DNA of 64,000 bases. Source: JAHDHU01 sp964509175. Lineage in GTDB: Bacteria > Bacteroidota > Bacteroidia > Chitinophagales > Saprospiraceae. Position 1 is the stretch's first letter; every line of letters starts with the position of its first letter. A model generated the notes under the pieces. That model made no database searches. It saw only the letters and a program-made list of their open reading frames with translations, and had not been told where the DNA came from. Shown piece by piece: positions 17,832 to 26,842 of the stretch. The translations under genes and the position numbers were made by a program. The DNA lies in contig CAZDWO010000013.1 in NCBI GenBank assembly GCA_964509175.1, forward strand, positions 5,702 through 69,701. The letters run 5' to 3'.

Positions 17832-18890
17832 ATGATTAGAGCCAAAATCGGTGGTATAGGTCACTATGTACCTAGTCATGTTTGTACAAATAACGACCTC
17901 ACTGAGTACATGGATACTTCTGATGAGTGGATACAGGAGCGTACAGGAATAAAAGAACGTAGATATGCTACTAAACATAAAGAGAGCACCTCTACAATGG
18001 GAGTCGAGGCTGCTAAAATTGCCATAGAAAGAGCCGGAATCCAAAAAGAAGATATAGACTTTATCATTTTTGCTACTCTAAGTCCAGATTATTATTTCCC
18101 AGGTTGTGGAGTGTTATTACAAAGAGGACTCGGAATTACTGGAACAGAAATCGGAGCTCTCGATATACGTAATCAATGTTCTGGATTTATTTATGGATTA
18201 TCTGTTGCAGAACAATTTATCAAGACAGGAATGTATAAAAATATATTGCTGGTAGGAGCTGAGATGCATTCTATGGGACTTGACTTTAGGACAGAAGGTA
18301 GAGGAGTATCAGTAATATTCGGTGATGGAGCAGGAGCAGTTGTTTTACAACCTTCAGAAAAAGAAAATCAAGGAATTCTATCTACACATCTACATTCTGA
18401 TGGTACTAATGCTGAGCATCTTGCGATGATCAATCCTGGATCTCATGGTGGACGTTTTATAAAAGATACGGATTTTGGATATCCAGATGCGAGTAGGCTA
18501 GGAGGAGTTTTTGTGACTCAGAAAATGATAGATGATAATTTATTATCTCCTAATATGTCTGGTCAACTGGTCTTTAAAACTGCGATTAGAAAATTTCCAG
18601 AAGTTATAAATGAAGCTTTGAGTCAGAGTGGAAAAAGTGCGGAAGATATAGACCTACTTGTTCCACATCAGGCAAATCTAAGAATCAGCCAGTTCGTCCA
18701 AAAAGTGATGAAGCTAAGAGATGACCAGGTGTTTAATAACATTCAGAAGTATGGAAATACTACTGCCGCTTCTATTCCGATTGCCTTATCTGAGGCTTGG
18801 GAAGGAGGTAGAGTAAAAGATGGAGATTTAGTTTGTCTTGCTGCATTCGGTAGTGGATTTACTTGGGGATCGGCTCTTATGGAGTGGTAA
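17832..18890 (+). CDS. 3-oxoacyl-ACP synthase III family protein (FabH-like)
   Basis: Condensing enzyme of 352 residues with the full Cys-His-Asn triad: C116 (RNQCSGFIYG), H279 (VPHQANLRI) and N309 (YGNTTAAS). FabH starts fatty acid synthesis from acetyl-CoA and malonyl-ACP. This protein is about 20-30 residues longer than canonical FabH and may be a paralogue with a different primer preference. It starts 27 bp after mqnA and is followed 20 bp later by bshB1, so the three plus-strand genes may form a unit. Confidence 0.88.
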   Translation: MIRAKIGGIGHYVPSHVCTNNDLTEYMDTSDEWIQERTGIKERRYATKHKESTSTMGVEAAKIAIERAGIQKEDIDFIIFATLSPDYYFPGCGVLLQRGLGITGTEIGALDIRNQCSGFIYGLSVAEQFIKTGMYKNILLVGAEMHSMGLDFRTEGRGVSVIFGDGAGAVVLQPSEKENQGILSTHLHSDGTNAEHLAMINPGSHGGRFIKDTDFGYPDASRLGGVFVTQKMIDDNLLSPNMSGQLVFKTAIRKFPEVINEALSQSGKSAEDIDLLVPHQANLRISQFVQKVMKLRDDQVFNNIQKYGNTTAASIPIALSEAWEGGRVKDGDLVCLAAFGSGFTWGSALMEW

Positions 18891-18910
18891 AAGAAAATAA
18901 AAAGAAATAG

Positions 18911-19612
18911 ATGAGACTCGACATTCTAGCTATAGGAGTTCATCCTGATGATATAGAATTATCATGCGGTGGAACTCTACTGGCTCATATTGCTAAAGGA
19001 GATAAGGTAGGAATCTGTGATCTGACACAGGGAGAACTCGGTACGAGAGGCTCTGCTAAGCTCAGATTAAAGGAAGCTGAAAAAGCAAGAAAAATGATGA
19101 AGGCCAAGGTCCGTGAAAACCTAGGTATGAAAGATGGCTTTTTTCAACATACTCCACAAAATATAAAGAAAATCATTAAGGTAATCCGAAAGTATAAACC
19201 TCGCATCGTTCTAGCAAATGCCATAGAAGATCGACATCCCGATCATGGAAGAGCAGCAAAGCTTATCGCGGATGCTTGCTATTACTCTGGACTAGAAAAG
19301 ATAAAAACTGGTCAAGAAAAATGGAGACCAGAAGCAGTATACCATTATGTACAGGATTATAATATTCCTCCAGATTTTGTATTTGACATCACAGATCACA
19401 TCGATGAGAAAATGAAAGTCATAATGGCCTTTAAATCTCAGTTTTATGATCCGAAAAATAAAAAGGAGAATACTCCGATATCCTCAGCACAGTTTATGGA
19501 CTTTATGAAAGCCAAAGGAAGAGTATATGGAAGACCTGCCGGATTTGAATTTGGAGAAGGGTATACCGTAAATCGATGGATAGGAACTCAGGATCTCTTT
19601 GACCTGAAATAA
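18911..19612 (+). CDS. bshB1: Bacillithiol biosynthesis deacetylase BshB1
   Basis: Zinc-dependent GlcNAc-malate deacetylase of the LmbE/PIG-L family, second step of bacillithiol synthesis. The 233 residues begin with AIGVHPDDIELSCGGTLL, containing the AHPDD-type zinc motif. They continue with QGELGTRG and EDRHPDHGRAAKLI, which supplies the remaining metal and catalytic His. Length and motifs match BshB1 of Bacteroidota well. Confidence 0.93.
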   Translation: MRLDILAIGVHPDDIELSCGGTLLAHIAKGDKVGICDLTQGELGTRGSAKLRLKEAEKARKMMKAKVRENLGMKDGFFQHTPQNIKKIIKVIRKYKPRIVLANAIEDRHPDHGRAAKLIADACYYSGLEKIKTGQEKWRPEAVYHYVQDYNIPPDFVFDITDHIDEKMKVIMAFKSQFYDPKNKKENTPISSAQFMDFMKAKGRVYGRPAGFEFGEGYTVNRWIGTQDLFDLK

Positions 19613-19642
19613 AAAAAGGACCGAGTTAAAAACTCAGTCCTT
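19611..19642 (-). terminator. Terminator between bshB1 and the convergent lipoprotein gene
   Basis: A 12-bp stem with one mismatch (19616-19627 with 19631-19642) and a 3-nt loop. The plus-strand A run at 19611-19617 becomes a T tract for the minus-strand lipoprotein transcript. It may also stop bshB1 transcription. Confidence 0.75.
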
Positions 19643-19668
19643 GTATAACTTAATCAGTAGTATTAATC

Positions 19669-20271
19669 CTACTGTCTAATTGCTGTATACTCACAAGTCT
19701 CGACTATGTTAAAAGAACCTGGAGGGAACATATCACTTATCTCTAAAAGATCGAAAGTAACGTCACCTACTAGGTCACCGTTTCCTTGTCTTATTAAATC
19801 TCCAGAAATAGTAATATCAAAAGTTCCTGTAAACATACCCATTGGTCCAGGAATAGAATCGATAGGAACACCTGGTAGTAGCTGATTTAAGGTAAGGGTT
19901 TCCGTATCTGCAATGTTGCCATTTATGGGAATTGCGTTATTAGGAAGAGCATCTGATGTAACGATAACGCTTACAGTATTGGGATTAAACACAAAACTTA
20001 TCTCAGCATTAGCTTCAGAAAAAATATCCATTAATAGGCCTGTACATTCAAAAGCTCCCTCATAATTACCCTCAAATAGGCTGAAGTAAGTACATGTACC
20101 ATTGTCTTGATTACTTGCGTCGCTAAAGTTATCTGCATTAGGATCGGTACATCCAAACACTGCGTCCTCTCCTGGATTAGGATCCATCGTATCATCACCG
20201 CAAGAGGTAATCGCTATAGCTGAAATCATAAATGCACAAAGCATCATGAGATTGAAATTATTTTTTTTCAT
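19669..20271 (-). CDS. Predicted lipoprotein with GCTDPNADNF motif
   Basis: 200-residue exported protein. The lipoprotein signal ends at SCGDD (lipobox Cys about residue 24). A short acidic stretch leads to GCTDPNADNFSDAS and NGTCTY, a small Asp-rich cysteine motif often seen near the ends or starts of Bacteroidota surface proteins. The remaining ~130 residues look beta-rich (alternating hydrophobic, T and V). Function unknown. A TACTTTTG -7 box lies 48 bp upstream and a terminator follows, so it is a single-gene unit. Confidence 0.75.
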   Translation of the reverse strand: MKKNNFNLMMLCAFMISAIAITSCGDDTMDPNPGEDAVFGCTDPNADNFSDASNQDNGTCTYFSLFEGNYEGAFECTGLLMDIFSEANAEISFVFNPNTVSVIVTSDALPNNAIPINGNIADTETLTLNQLLPGVPIDSIPGPMGMFTGTFDITISGDLIRQGNGDLVGDVTFDLLEISDMFPPGSFNIVETCEYTAIRQ

Positions 20272-20318
20272 GTTAAAATTTAATTGAAATAAATGTGTAG
20301 TTACACTGAGGGATGGTG

Positions 20319-20326
20319 CAAAAGTA
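20319..20326 (-). promoter_or_regulatory. Bacteroidota -7 promoter element (TACTTTTG)
   Basis: Exact TAnnTTTG match on the minus strand between the small exported protein gene and the lipoprotein gene, giving a leader of about 44 nt for the latter. Confidence 0.5.
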
Positions 20327-20336
20327 AGTAAAATCG

Positions 20337-20642
20337 TTATTTGGATTCTAATTTATTTACATAAGCTACGTCACCTAAACGTATTCTTACAGGGAATCGT
20401 GATTTTGCCTGCAAGCGATGCTCCATTTTACAGAATATTGGGAGCTTGGATGCTTGATATCCAGAATTGTAAAGTACAGAAGGAGCCGCCTCAGGTGCAA
20501 ATGATTTTAACTTCCACTTATCCAGACTATTAGTAATGACTATGGAATCCTTTACTGTAGTAAGTTGAGCAGAACAACTTAAGCTCACAAAAATAAAACA
20601 GAAAACAGCTAATATTTTACTTACTACCTTCATACACTTCAA
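20337..20642 (-). CDS. Small exported protein, unknown function
   Basis: Unrecognised 101-residue protein. The N-terminal ~25 residues form a signal peptide; a Cys in SLSCSAQ could be a lipobox. It overlaps the 3' end of the RNA methyltransferase gene by 26 bp if the first ATG is used, or 17 bp from the second ATG (20633), which suggests coupled translation. The mature part is basic (LQAKSRFPVRIRLGD). Confidence 0.6.
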   Translation of the reverse strand: MKCMKVVSKILAVFCFIFVSLSCSAQLTTVKDSIVITNSLDKWKLKSFAPEAAPSVLYNSGYQASKLPIFCKMEHRLQAKSRFPVRIRLGDVAYVNKLESK

Positions 20643-21738
20643 ATTTATGATACTTTGCCTCTATTGGGCCATTCATCATGTGTATTCTTCGAGACGTTTT
20701 GAGTCCTAATCTCTTAATTGCGTCGATATTTCCACTTAAAATCCATGCTTCCGAGTCTACGTACTTCCTTTTTAGTCGATTTCCGATCTCTCTATAGAAT
20801 TTATTCGGGTTTAATAATTCTAATCTTTCGTCGTATGGAGGGTTAGTAATTATGCATACAGGTTCAGTATTTTCTCTTTTAAAAAAGTCCTTTCTCTTTA
20901 CTTGTATATAATCTGCTACTCCTGCACTCATCGCATTATCCTCAGTGGCTCGAGTCATTTTCATATGACTATCGCTAGCTAGAATCTCAAATGAATCAAA
21001 ACCCGGATATTTTTCGTTTCTTACTTTATTCCATAACTCAGAATCAAAGTTTTTCCAGCTCATAAACCCAAAGGCTCTTTCTTCCTCATGAGGAGATCTA
21101 CCTAAGGCTAGTAGAGCGGCTTCTATAACTATAGATCCAGATCCACACATCGGATCGAGTAGTGGTTTTTCTCCTTTCCATCCAGAGAGCATTACTAAGC
21201 CTGCTGCAAGAACTTCGTTTAACGGAGCTTCTCCTGTTCTTACTCTATAGCCACGTTTGTGCAGCGACTCATTGGAGCTATCTAGTGATACGGTAAACTC
21301 GGTCCCTTTTAGGTGTACATTAAACCTGACATCGGGAGTCAGAAGATTAACATAGGGTCTCTTGTCTTCAAACTTTTCTCTGAACATATCACAGATCATA
21401 TCCTTACTCCGCTGAGCTAGATACTTAGAGTGGTTAAAAACTTCTGAGTCACAATAGGCATCGATGGCTAAACTGCCATCTACATCTAAGTAGTGATCCC
21501 AGTTATGTCCTAGCATTTTATAATCAAATTCTTCCTGGGTTTTTGCCTTGAAGGTATAGATAGGGGTGAGCACTCTTATTGCAGTCCTCAGTCTATAGTT
21601 GGCCTTATACAGCAGTTCTTTATTTCCAGTAAAGGATACTGCTCTTCTGAAAATCTCTACATCTCGACCGCCTAAATCTAGAATCTCTTGAGCCAGAACC
21701 TCCTCTAGACCCATAAGTGTTTTTGCTAATGTTTTCAA
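20617..21738 (-). CDS. THUMP-domain class I RNA methyltransferase (RlmL/Trm11 type)
   Basis: Likely modifies a guanine N2 position in rRNA. The 373 residues include an N-terminal ferredoxin-like/THUMP RNA-binding part (about 1-165) and a Rossmann methyltransferase part. The latter has the SAM-binding LLDPMCGSGSIVIEAALLA and the catalytic ITNPPYDERL (NPPY motif). It resembles the N-terminal half of E. coli RlmL (YcbY), which exists as a separate protein in many bacteria. It lies 9 bp after the carboxylase gene on the same strand. Confidence 0.9.
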   Translation of the reverse strand: MKTLAKTLMGLEEVLAQEILDLGGRDVEIFRRAVSFTGNKELLYKANYRLRTAIRVLTPIYTFKAKTQEEFDYKMLGHNWDHYLDVDGSLAIDAYCDSEVFNHSKYLAQRSKDMICDMFREKFEDKRPYVNLLTPDVRFNVHLKGTEFTVSLDSSNESLHKRGYRVRTGEAPLNEVLAAGLVMLSGWKGEKPLLDPMCGSGSIVIEAALLALGRSPHEEERAFGFMSWKNFDSELWNKVRNEKYPGFDSFEILASDSHMKMTRATEDNAMSAGVADYIQVKRKDFFKRENTEPVCIITNPPYDERLELLNPNKFYREIGNRLKRKYVDSEAWILSGNIDAIKRLGLKTSRRIHMMNGPIEAKYHKFEVYEGSK

Positions 21739-21747
21739 TTTCTAGGC

Positions 21748-23382
21748 TTAAGTTTGGATAACACCGACGTTAAATTTTTCTATCTCTCCATTGTCCGCCA
21801 TCTCTATACCTGTAGAGATTACCTTCCTAGTATCTAGTGGATCTATGATTGCATCTACCCATAATCTAGAGGCTGCATAATAAGCTGAGGTTTGCTCGTC
21901 GTATTGAGCTTTCATTTCTTCAAAGAGTTCTTTCTGCTTAGCCTCATCTGGTTCTTGGCCTTTTGCCTTGAGCGAACTCATCTGTATCTGAGCTAGGACC
22001 TTAGCGGCTTGAGTACCACCCATTACAGCGATCTTTGCAGTAGGCCAGGCTACGATTAATCTAGGGTCGTAAGCCTTACCACACATTGCATAATTTCCTG
22101 CCCCGTAAGAATTACCCATAACGATAGAAAATTTAGGTACTGTTGAGTTAGAAACGGCATTGACCATTTTGGCTCCATCTTTTATGATGCCTCCATGTTC
22201 TGATCTAGTACCGACCATAAAACCTGATACATCATGTAAGAAAACCAGTGGGATTCTTTTTTGATTACAGTTCATAATGAATCGGGTAGCCTTGTCAGCA
22301 GAGTCAGAATATATCACTCCACCGAACTGCATTTCTCCTTTTTTGTTTTTTACGACCATTCTATTATTGGCCACGATACCTACAGACCATCCATCTATTC
22401 TAGCGTAGGCACAGATAATGGTTTTTCCATAATCTTCTTTATACTGAGTAAGCTCAGAATTGTCTACTATTCTTTTTAAGATTTCGACAGTATCGTATGG
22501 TTTAGTTCGATCTTCTGGAAATAGTCCAGTTATCTCCTCTTCATTTTCCTTAGGCTTCTTAGATTTAACTCTATCGAATCCTGCTTTAGGAAACTGACCC
22601 ATTTGACCGACTATGGTTCTAATTTTTTTAAGACACTCTTTATCATCTTTTACCTTATAATCAGTAACACCTGAGATCTCACTATGGGTAGTTGCACCTC
22701 CTAGGGTTTCTTTATCTGTGGTTTCTCCGATTGCTGCTTTTACGAGATAGGGTCCAGCGAGGAATATAGAGCCAGTAGATTCTACGATTATAGACTCGTC
22801 AGACATAATCGGTAAATATGCTCCACCCGCTACACAGCTGCCCATAATGGCTGCTATCTGTGGGATTCCTTTACTACTCAAAATTGCATTGTTTCTGAAG
22901 ATGCGACCGAAGTGTTCTTTATCTGGAAATATCTCATCTTGCATCGGCAGAAATACTCCTGCACTATCTACTAGATATATGATTGGTAATCTGTTTTCTA
23001 GGGCGATTTCTTGGGCTCTAAGATTCTTTTTTCCAGTCATGGGAAACCATGCTCCAGCTTTTACAGTGGCATCGTTTGCTACAATCATACATAACCTCCC
23101 GGATACTCTGGCAATGCCTACTACGACTCCTGCGGCAGGTGCTCCTCCGTATTCCTTATACATCCCTTCTGCTGCAAAAGCTCCCAGTTCTAAGAGAACT
23201 TCGTCCTTATCTATAAGTAATTCTATACGCTCACGGGCCGTGAGTTTTCCCTTGCTATGATGTTTCTCTATTTTCTTTTCTCCACCACCTAGATAGATCG
23301 CTTCGAGCTTTCTTTTCATTTGGCCTACAGCCAACTTCATAGAGTCATCGTTTTTGTTAAATTCTAAGTTATTTTTAGTCAT
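21748..23382 (-). CDS. Acyl-CoA carboxylase carboxyltransferase (beta) subunit
   Basis: 544-residue biotin-dependent carboxyltransferase with the crotonase-like fold in two halves. Motifs include KGKLTARERIELLID near the N-terminus, the oxyanion-type MGSCVAGGAYLPIMSDE and MGNSYGAGNYAMCG, and a GGTQAAKVL block. The pattern is closest to methylcrotonyl-CoA carboxylase beta, although propionyl- or geranyl-CoA carboxylases share the fold. The biotin-carrying alpha subunit is not adjacent. The neighbours on the same strand are htrA-like (26 bp upstream) and the methyltransferase. Confidence 0.9.
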   Translation of the reverse strand: MTKNNLEFNKNDDSMKLAVGQMKRKLEAIYLGGGEKKIEKHHSKGKLTARERIELLIDKDEVLLELGAFAAEGMYKEYGGAPAAGVVVGIARVSGRLCMIVANDATVKAGAWFPMTGKKNLRAQEIALENRLPIIYLVDSAGVFLPMQDEIFPDKEHFGRIFRNNAILSSKGIPQIAAIMGSCVAGGAYLPIMSDESIIVESTGSIFLAGPYLVKAAIGETTDKETLGGATTHSEISGVTDYKVKDDKECLKKIRTIVGQMGQFPKAGFDRVKSKKPKENEEEITGLFPEDRTKPYDTVEILKRIVDNSELTQYKEDYGKTIICAYARIDGWSVGIVANNRMVVKNKKGEMQFGGVIYSDSADKATRFIMNCNQKRIPLVFLHDVSGFMVGTRSEHGGIIKDGAKMVNAVSNSTVPKFSIVMGNSYGAGNYAMCGKAYDPRLIVAWPTAKIAVMGGTQAAKVLAQIQMSSLKAKGQEPDEAKQKELFEEMKAQYDEQTSAYYAASRLWVDAIIDPLDTRKVISTGIEMADNGEIEKFNVGVIQT

Positions 23383-23408
23383 AAGCTTTAAGAAATACGA
23401 AGATAGCG

Positions 23409-24830
23409 TTATTTATTTATGAAGCTATATGGGTATTCTCCAGGGTACTTTTCATAGAAGCCATCTACTACAATCGTCCCTTTGTTTTTTTTCAGGTAAT
23501 CTACAAAGAGGTCCACATCTGTAATCTCTTTTTTATTTACAGAGGTGATGATATAACCTGGTTCCATATTAGTATCCTTTATCGGAGAGTTGCCATAAAT
23601 GCTTACAACGTAGACGCCATTTGTATTTAGCCTCTTAGCTTCCTTAGTATCTAAATTTCTGAGTTCGAAGCCGAGATCAGATAAGATTTTATCCTTACGT
23701 ACTGCTACGAAGTCAGTAGTGTTTAATTGGTTACGGAGGGTAACCTTTGTTTCTAATTGTTTTCCATTTCGGTAATAACCGATTTCTATTACATCGCCAG
23801 GGCGGAATCTTGCCACCTGCTCCATAAATTCTGGGACTGAGCTAGTTTTTGTTCCATTGACTGAAGTCAATAAATCTTTTCTTGCCAGTCCGGCTTCTTT
23901 GGCAGCTCCATCTTTATTTACTCCTTCTAGATAAACGCCTTCTATAGCTTCGATGCCTAGGTCATTGGCCATTTCGGCATTTACATTTACTATGGTAATT
24001 CCCATCCATCCTCTCTGTACAGCTCCATATTCCTTTATGTCAAAGATTATTTTCTTAGCCAGATTAGCTGGAATGGCAAAAGAGTAGCCTTCATATTTTC
24101 CACTGTTAGAAATGATGGCAGAATTTATACCTAGTAGATCGCCTCGGGTGTTTATCAAAGCTCCTCCACTATTTCCAGGGTTTACGGCAGCATCAGTTTG
24201 TATAAAGGACTCGATGCCTTGCTGAGATAAGATATTTATCCCTCTAGCCTTGGCACTTACTATTCCTGCAGTTACGGTCGATTGTAATCGAAAGGGATTA
24301 CCGATTGCCATAACCCATTCTCCGATCTGCAAAGAATCCGAATTTCCAAAGGTCAGAAAAGGAAGACCATCCGCCTCTATTTTTAATAAAGCCAAATCCG
24401 TTGTAGGATCTTGCCCGATGATTTTTGCCTCATACTCTCTGTTGTTATTGAGCATTACTTCTAAGTATTCTGCATCTTTTATTACGTGGTCATTGGTAAC
24501 GATATAGCCATCCGGCGAAATGATTACTCCAGATCCAGTAGAGGAATTGAATTTACGAGTAAACTTATTTTTTTGATTCCTATCTTTTAGTGAGCTGATA
24601 AATACTACTGCTTCTACGCTAGAGTTTGCGGCAGTAATAAAATCATTGGGAGAGGAAGAGGTAAATCCTTGATTAAACCTATCTGATAGTAGTAAGTCAT
24701 TGGTGACTTTATGTGCTACATTTTGTTCCTCTATGATTATTTCTCTCGGAAATAGGAGGCTAAAACAGAGCACAGCTATAAAAGCACTGAGGATAGAGGA
24801 AAGAAGGATAGCTGGGATTAATTTTCTCAT
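23409..24830 (-). CDS. HtrA/Deg family serine protease with two PDZ domains
   Basis: Envelope quality-control protease. The ATG at 24830 gives 473 residues and a clean N-terminal membrane anchor (MRKLIPAILLSSILSAFIAV); an ATG 16 codons upstream would add a non-signal-like extension. The trypsin-like triad is visible: H115 (VTNDHVI), D145 (TTDLALLKI) and S221 (NPGNSGGAL). A PDZ domain follows (about 270-360), with a second, weaker one (about 390-465). Proteins of this type degrade misfolded periplasmic proteins. Confidence 0.93.
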   Translation of the reverse strand: MRKLIPAILLSSILSAFIAVLCFSLLFPREIIIEEQNVAHKVTNDLLLSDRFNQGFTSSSPNDFITAANSSVEAVVFISSLKDRNQKNKFTRKFNSSTGSGVIISPDGYIVTNDHVIKDAEYLEVMLNNNREYEAKIIGQDPTTDLALLKIEADGLPFLTFGNSDSLQIGEWVMAIGNPFRLQSTVTAGIVSAKARGINILSQQGIESFIQTDAAVNPGNSGGALINTRGDLLGINSAIISNSGKYEGYSFAIPANLAKKIIFDIKEYGAVQRGWMGITIVNVNAEMANDLGIEAIEGVYLEGVNKDGAAKEAGLARKDLLTSVNGTKTSSVPEFMEQVARFRPGDVIEIGYYRNGKQLETKVTLRNQLNTTDFVAVRKDKILSDLGFELRNLDTKEAKRLNTNGVYVVSIYGNSPIKDTNMEPGYIITSVNKKEITDVDLFVDYLKKNKGTIVVDGFYEKYPGEYPYSFINK

Positions 24831-25016
24831 TACTTTTTTAACGATTAAATCGGAATTAATGTTCCAAATATATAACACATTAAGAAATATGTTATATGAT
24901 CAGTATTTGTCTTAAAGACATTTAAACGATTTATGATGAGGGCATGGTATAACTCTTGTTTTTGTCATAATGATATTCTGATCAAATATCATGAAAACCA
25001 TTGGGAACAATCCCTG

Positions 25017-25043
25017 GGGTACTACTTTGGTAGTACCCTTTTT
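25017..25043 (+). terminator. Terminator-like hairpin in front of dapF
   Basis: A perfect 9-bp stem (GGGTACTAC at 25017-25025, its complement at 25030-25038) with a 4-nt loop is followed by five T. No plus-strand gene lies upstream that would need terminating, so it may be an attenuator or an operator-like site. See the findings. Confidence 0.6.
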
Positions 25044-25062
25044 ACTTTGCACCTTTATGTAT

Positions 25063-25845
25063 ATGAAGTTGCATTTTACAAAATATCATGGTACTGGTAA
25101 TGATTTTGTGATGGTCGATGATCGATCATCCAGAATACGCAAGAAGCTAGATCAGAAAAGTATTGCGGACATATGTTCTCGACGATTCGGAGTAGGAGCT
25201 GATGGAATGATATTACTCGGTAAGGATCGTTCATTTGATTTTAAAATGATTTATTATAATTCTGATGGGAGAGAATCTTCCATGTGCGGAAATGGTGGAA
25301 GATGCCTTGTACATTTTGCCCACCAGCTAAAAGTGTTCAAAAACGAATGTCGCTTTATGGCAATCGATGGAGTGCATGAAGCTCATATAGATAATAAAGA
25401 TAAAGTGCATTTAAAAATGTCAGATACTCAACTACCTCAGTCTATAAATAAGGATCACTTTCTAGATACTGGCTCGCCGCATTATGTAAAGTTTGTTAAA
25501 AAAATAGAGGGCTTAGATGTGTCATCTGAAGGGTCTAAGATTAGAAATGGGAGAAGGTATAAGAAGGAAGGTGTCAATGTAAACTTTGTAAAATCTATTA
25601 AGAATCAAATAGAGGTAGCCACTTTTGAGAGAGGTGTAGAAGATGAGACTTATTCCTGTGGAACAGGTGTCGTCGCCTCTGCTATCCTTGCACATTACAC
25701 TAAGCAAACTAGCTCTAAATCCATTAAGGTGCTAACCAAGGGTGGAGAGCTAAAAGTAAAGTTTAAGCCTTCAAAAGAAGGGTATAATGACATCTGGCTT
25801 ATCGGCCCCGCTGTTCCAGTGTACAGTGGCATATGGAATTTATAG
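25063..25845 (+). CDS. dapF: Diaminopimelate epimerase DapF
   Basis: PLP-independent epimerase turning LL- into meso-diaminopimelate for lysine and peptidoglycan. The start at 25063 (MKLHFTKYHGTGNDFVMVDD) gives 260 residues, the usual length. An ATG 24 codons upstream would translate through a terminator-like hairpin and is unlikely. The two catalytic Cys are in MCGNGGRC and YSCGTGVVAS. It ends 6 bp inside the convergent TPR gene. Confidence 0.95.
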   Translation: MKLHFTKYHGTGNDFVMVDDRSSRIRKKLDQKSIADICSRRFGVGADGMILLGKDRSFDFKMIYYNSDGRESSMCGNGGRCLVHFAHQLKVFKNECRFMAIDGVHEAHIDNKDKVHLKMSDTQLPQSINKDHFLDTGSPHYVKFVKKIEGLDVSSEGSKIRNGRRYKKEGVNVNFVKSIKNQIEVATFERGVEDETYSCGTGVVASAILAHYTKQTSSKSIKVLTKGGELKVKFKPSKEGYNDIWLIGPAVPVYSGIWNL

Positions 25846-26157
25846 GTCCAGCTCACAATTGGTTTTAGCTCCTTGTAACTCGCTGAGAGCATGCATATCC
25901 TTTTTTTCTCTACAGAGTTCTATGCCTTTGGTATAAACCTCTATAGCCTCTTTATTTTGGTCTAGTTCTTCATATAGTTTGCCTAGATGGTAATAGGTGC
26001 CGATATATTCTGAATGGTCATTGTAAAGAATGAGATAGGTTTTTAGTGCATGATCTAGATTATCTAGTTTTTCATATTCTTTGGCTAGGGCAAATTGTAA
26101 GAATGGGTCTGTACCGTCTTCTTGTATAAATTGTAACAACTGGTCTAATCTGGACAT
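25840..26157 (-). CDS. Small tetratricopeptide repeat protein
   Basis: 105 residues forming about two TPR units (EDGTDPFLQFALAKEYEKL, IGTYYHLGKLYEELDQNKEAIEVYTKGIEL). Cytoplasmic, no signal. Such short TPR proteins are usually protein-protein adaptors. It overlaps the dapF 3' end tail-to-tail by 6 bp. The partner is unknown. Confidence 0.82.
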   Translation of the reverse strand: MSRLDQLLQFIQEDGTDPFLQFALAKEYEKLDNLDHALKTYLILYNDHSEYIGTYYHLGKLYEELDQNKEAIEVYTKGIELCREKKDMHALSELQGAKTNCELDL

Positions 26158-26254
26158 TTATTTAAAACATTAATTATTTTAAAAATATGACAATATCTAT
26201 CGATAGAGAGCTTTTAAAAAATCTATCTTTATATTTCTTAATAGTCGACCTAAT

Positions 26255-26842
26255 TTGAATAAAATAGAACTAGATATAGTAGCTCTTTCTCACAGTGTAA
26301 CGCAATCTCATAATTATGCAGTTGTTCTAGGAGAAATCGGAGGAGAAAGAAGATTACCCATAGTTATTGGAGGTTTTGAGGCACAGGCCATTGCAGTAGC
26401 CATGGAAAACATGAGTCCTAACCGTCCTCTTACTCATGATCTTTTTAAAAATACACTTGACACGTATAATATCGTAATTAAGGAAATCGTCATCAATAAC
26501 TTGCTAGACGGAATCTTTTATGCTCAGCTTATATGTCTGAGAGACGGAGATGTGGTAAAAATAGATTCCAGAACCTCTGATGCCATTGCTATGGCAGTAC
26601 GTTTTGACTGTCCGATATTTACTTTTGAGTTTATTATGGAAGCTGCTGGAGTGGTCTTGGATGATCCAGAAAGTGAGAAGATGATAAAATCAGATGTCAC
26701 TAAAACCAAATCTGACAAAAATAATCTCTCTAACTATTCGCTCAATGCACTGAATAAACTTCTCGATGACGTACTAGCCGAGGAAGATTATGAAAAAGCA
26801 GCAAAGATTAGAGACGAAATCAAAAAAAGAGAATCTTCTTAG
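26255..26842 (+). CDS. Bifunctional nuclease family (BFN/DUF151) protein with UVR motif
   Basis: 195 residues. The N-terminal ~130 residues match the BFN (DUF151) domain (LPIVIGGFEAQAIAVAMENM, RTSDAIAMAVRFDCPIF). The C-terminus carries a UvrB/UvrC-type helical hairpin (LNKLLDDVLAEEDYEKAAKIRDEI). The combination is widespread in Bacteroidota; the biochemical role is not well settled. The start is TTG at 26255, with no in-frame ATG before the domain. It ends converging on the threonine aldolase gene with a 4-bp overlap. Confidence 0.9.
   Translation: MNKIELDIVALSHSVTQSHNYAVVLGEIGGERRLPIVIGGFEAQAIAVAMENMSPNRPLTHDLFKNTLDTYNIVIKEIVINNLLDGIFYAQLICLRDGDVVKIDSRTSDAIAMAVRFDCPIFTFEFIMEAAGVVLDDPESEKMIKSDVTKTKSDKNNLSNYSLNALNKLLDDVLAEEDYEKAAKIRDEIKKRESS

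Noticed and set aside
24831..24878. Upstream ATG for the HtrA protease
   Set aside because: It would bury the membrane anchor behind a 16-residue extension; the ATG at 24830 starts directly with a signal-anchor.
24991..25062. In-phase upstream ATG for dapF
   Set aside because: The added residues are encoded across a terminator-like hairpin and do not match DapF; the family start is at 25063.
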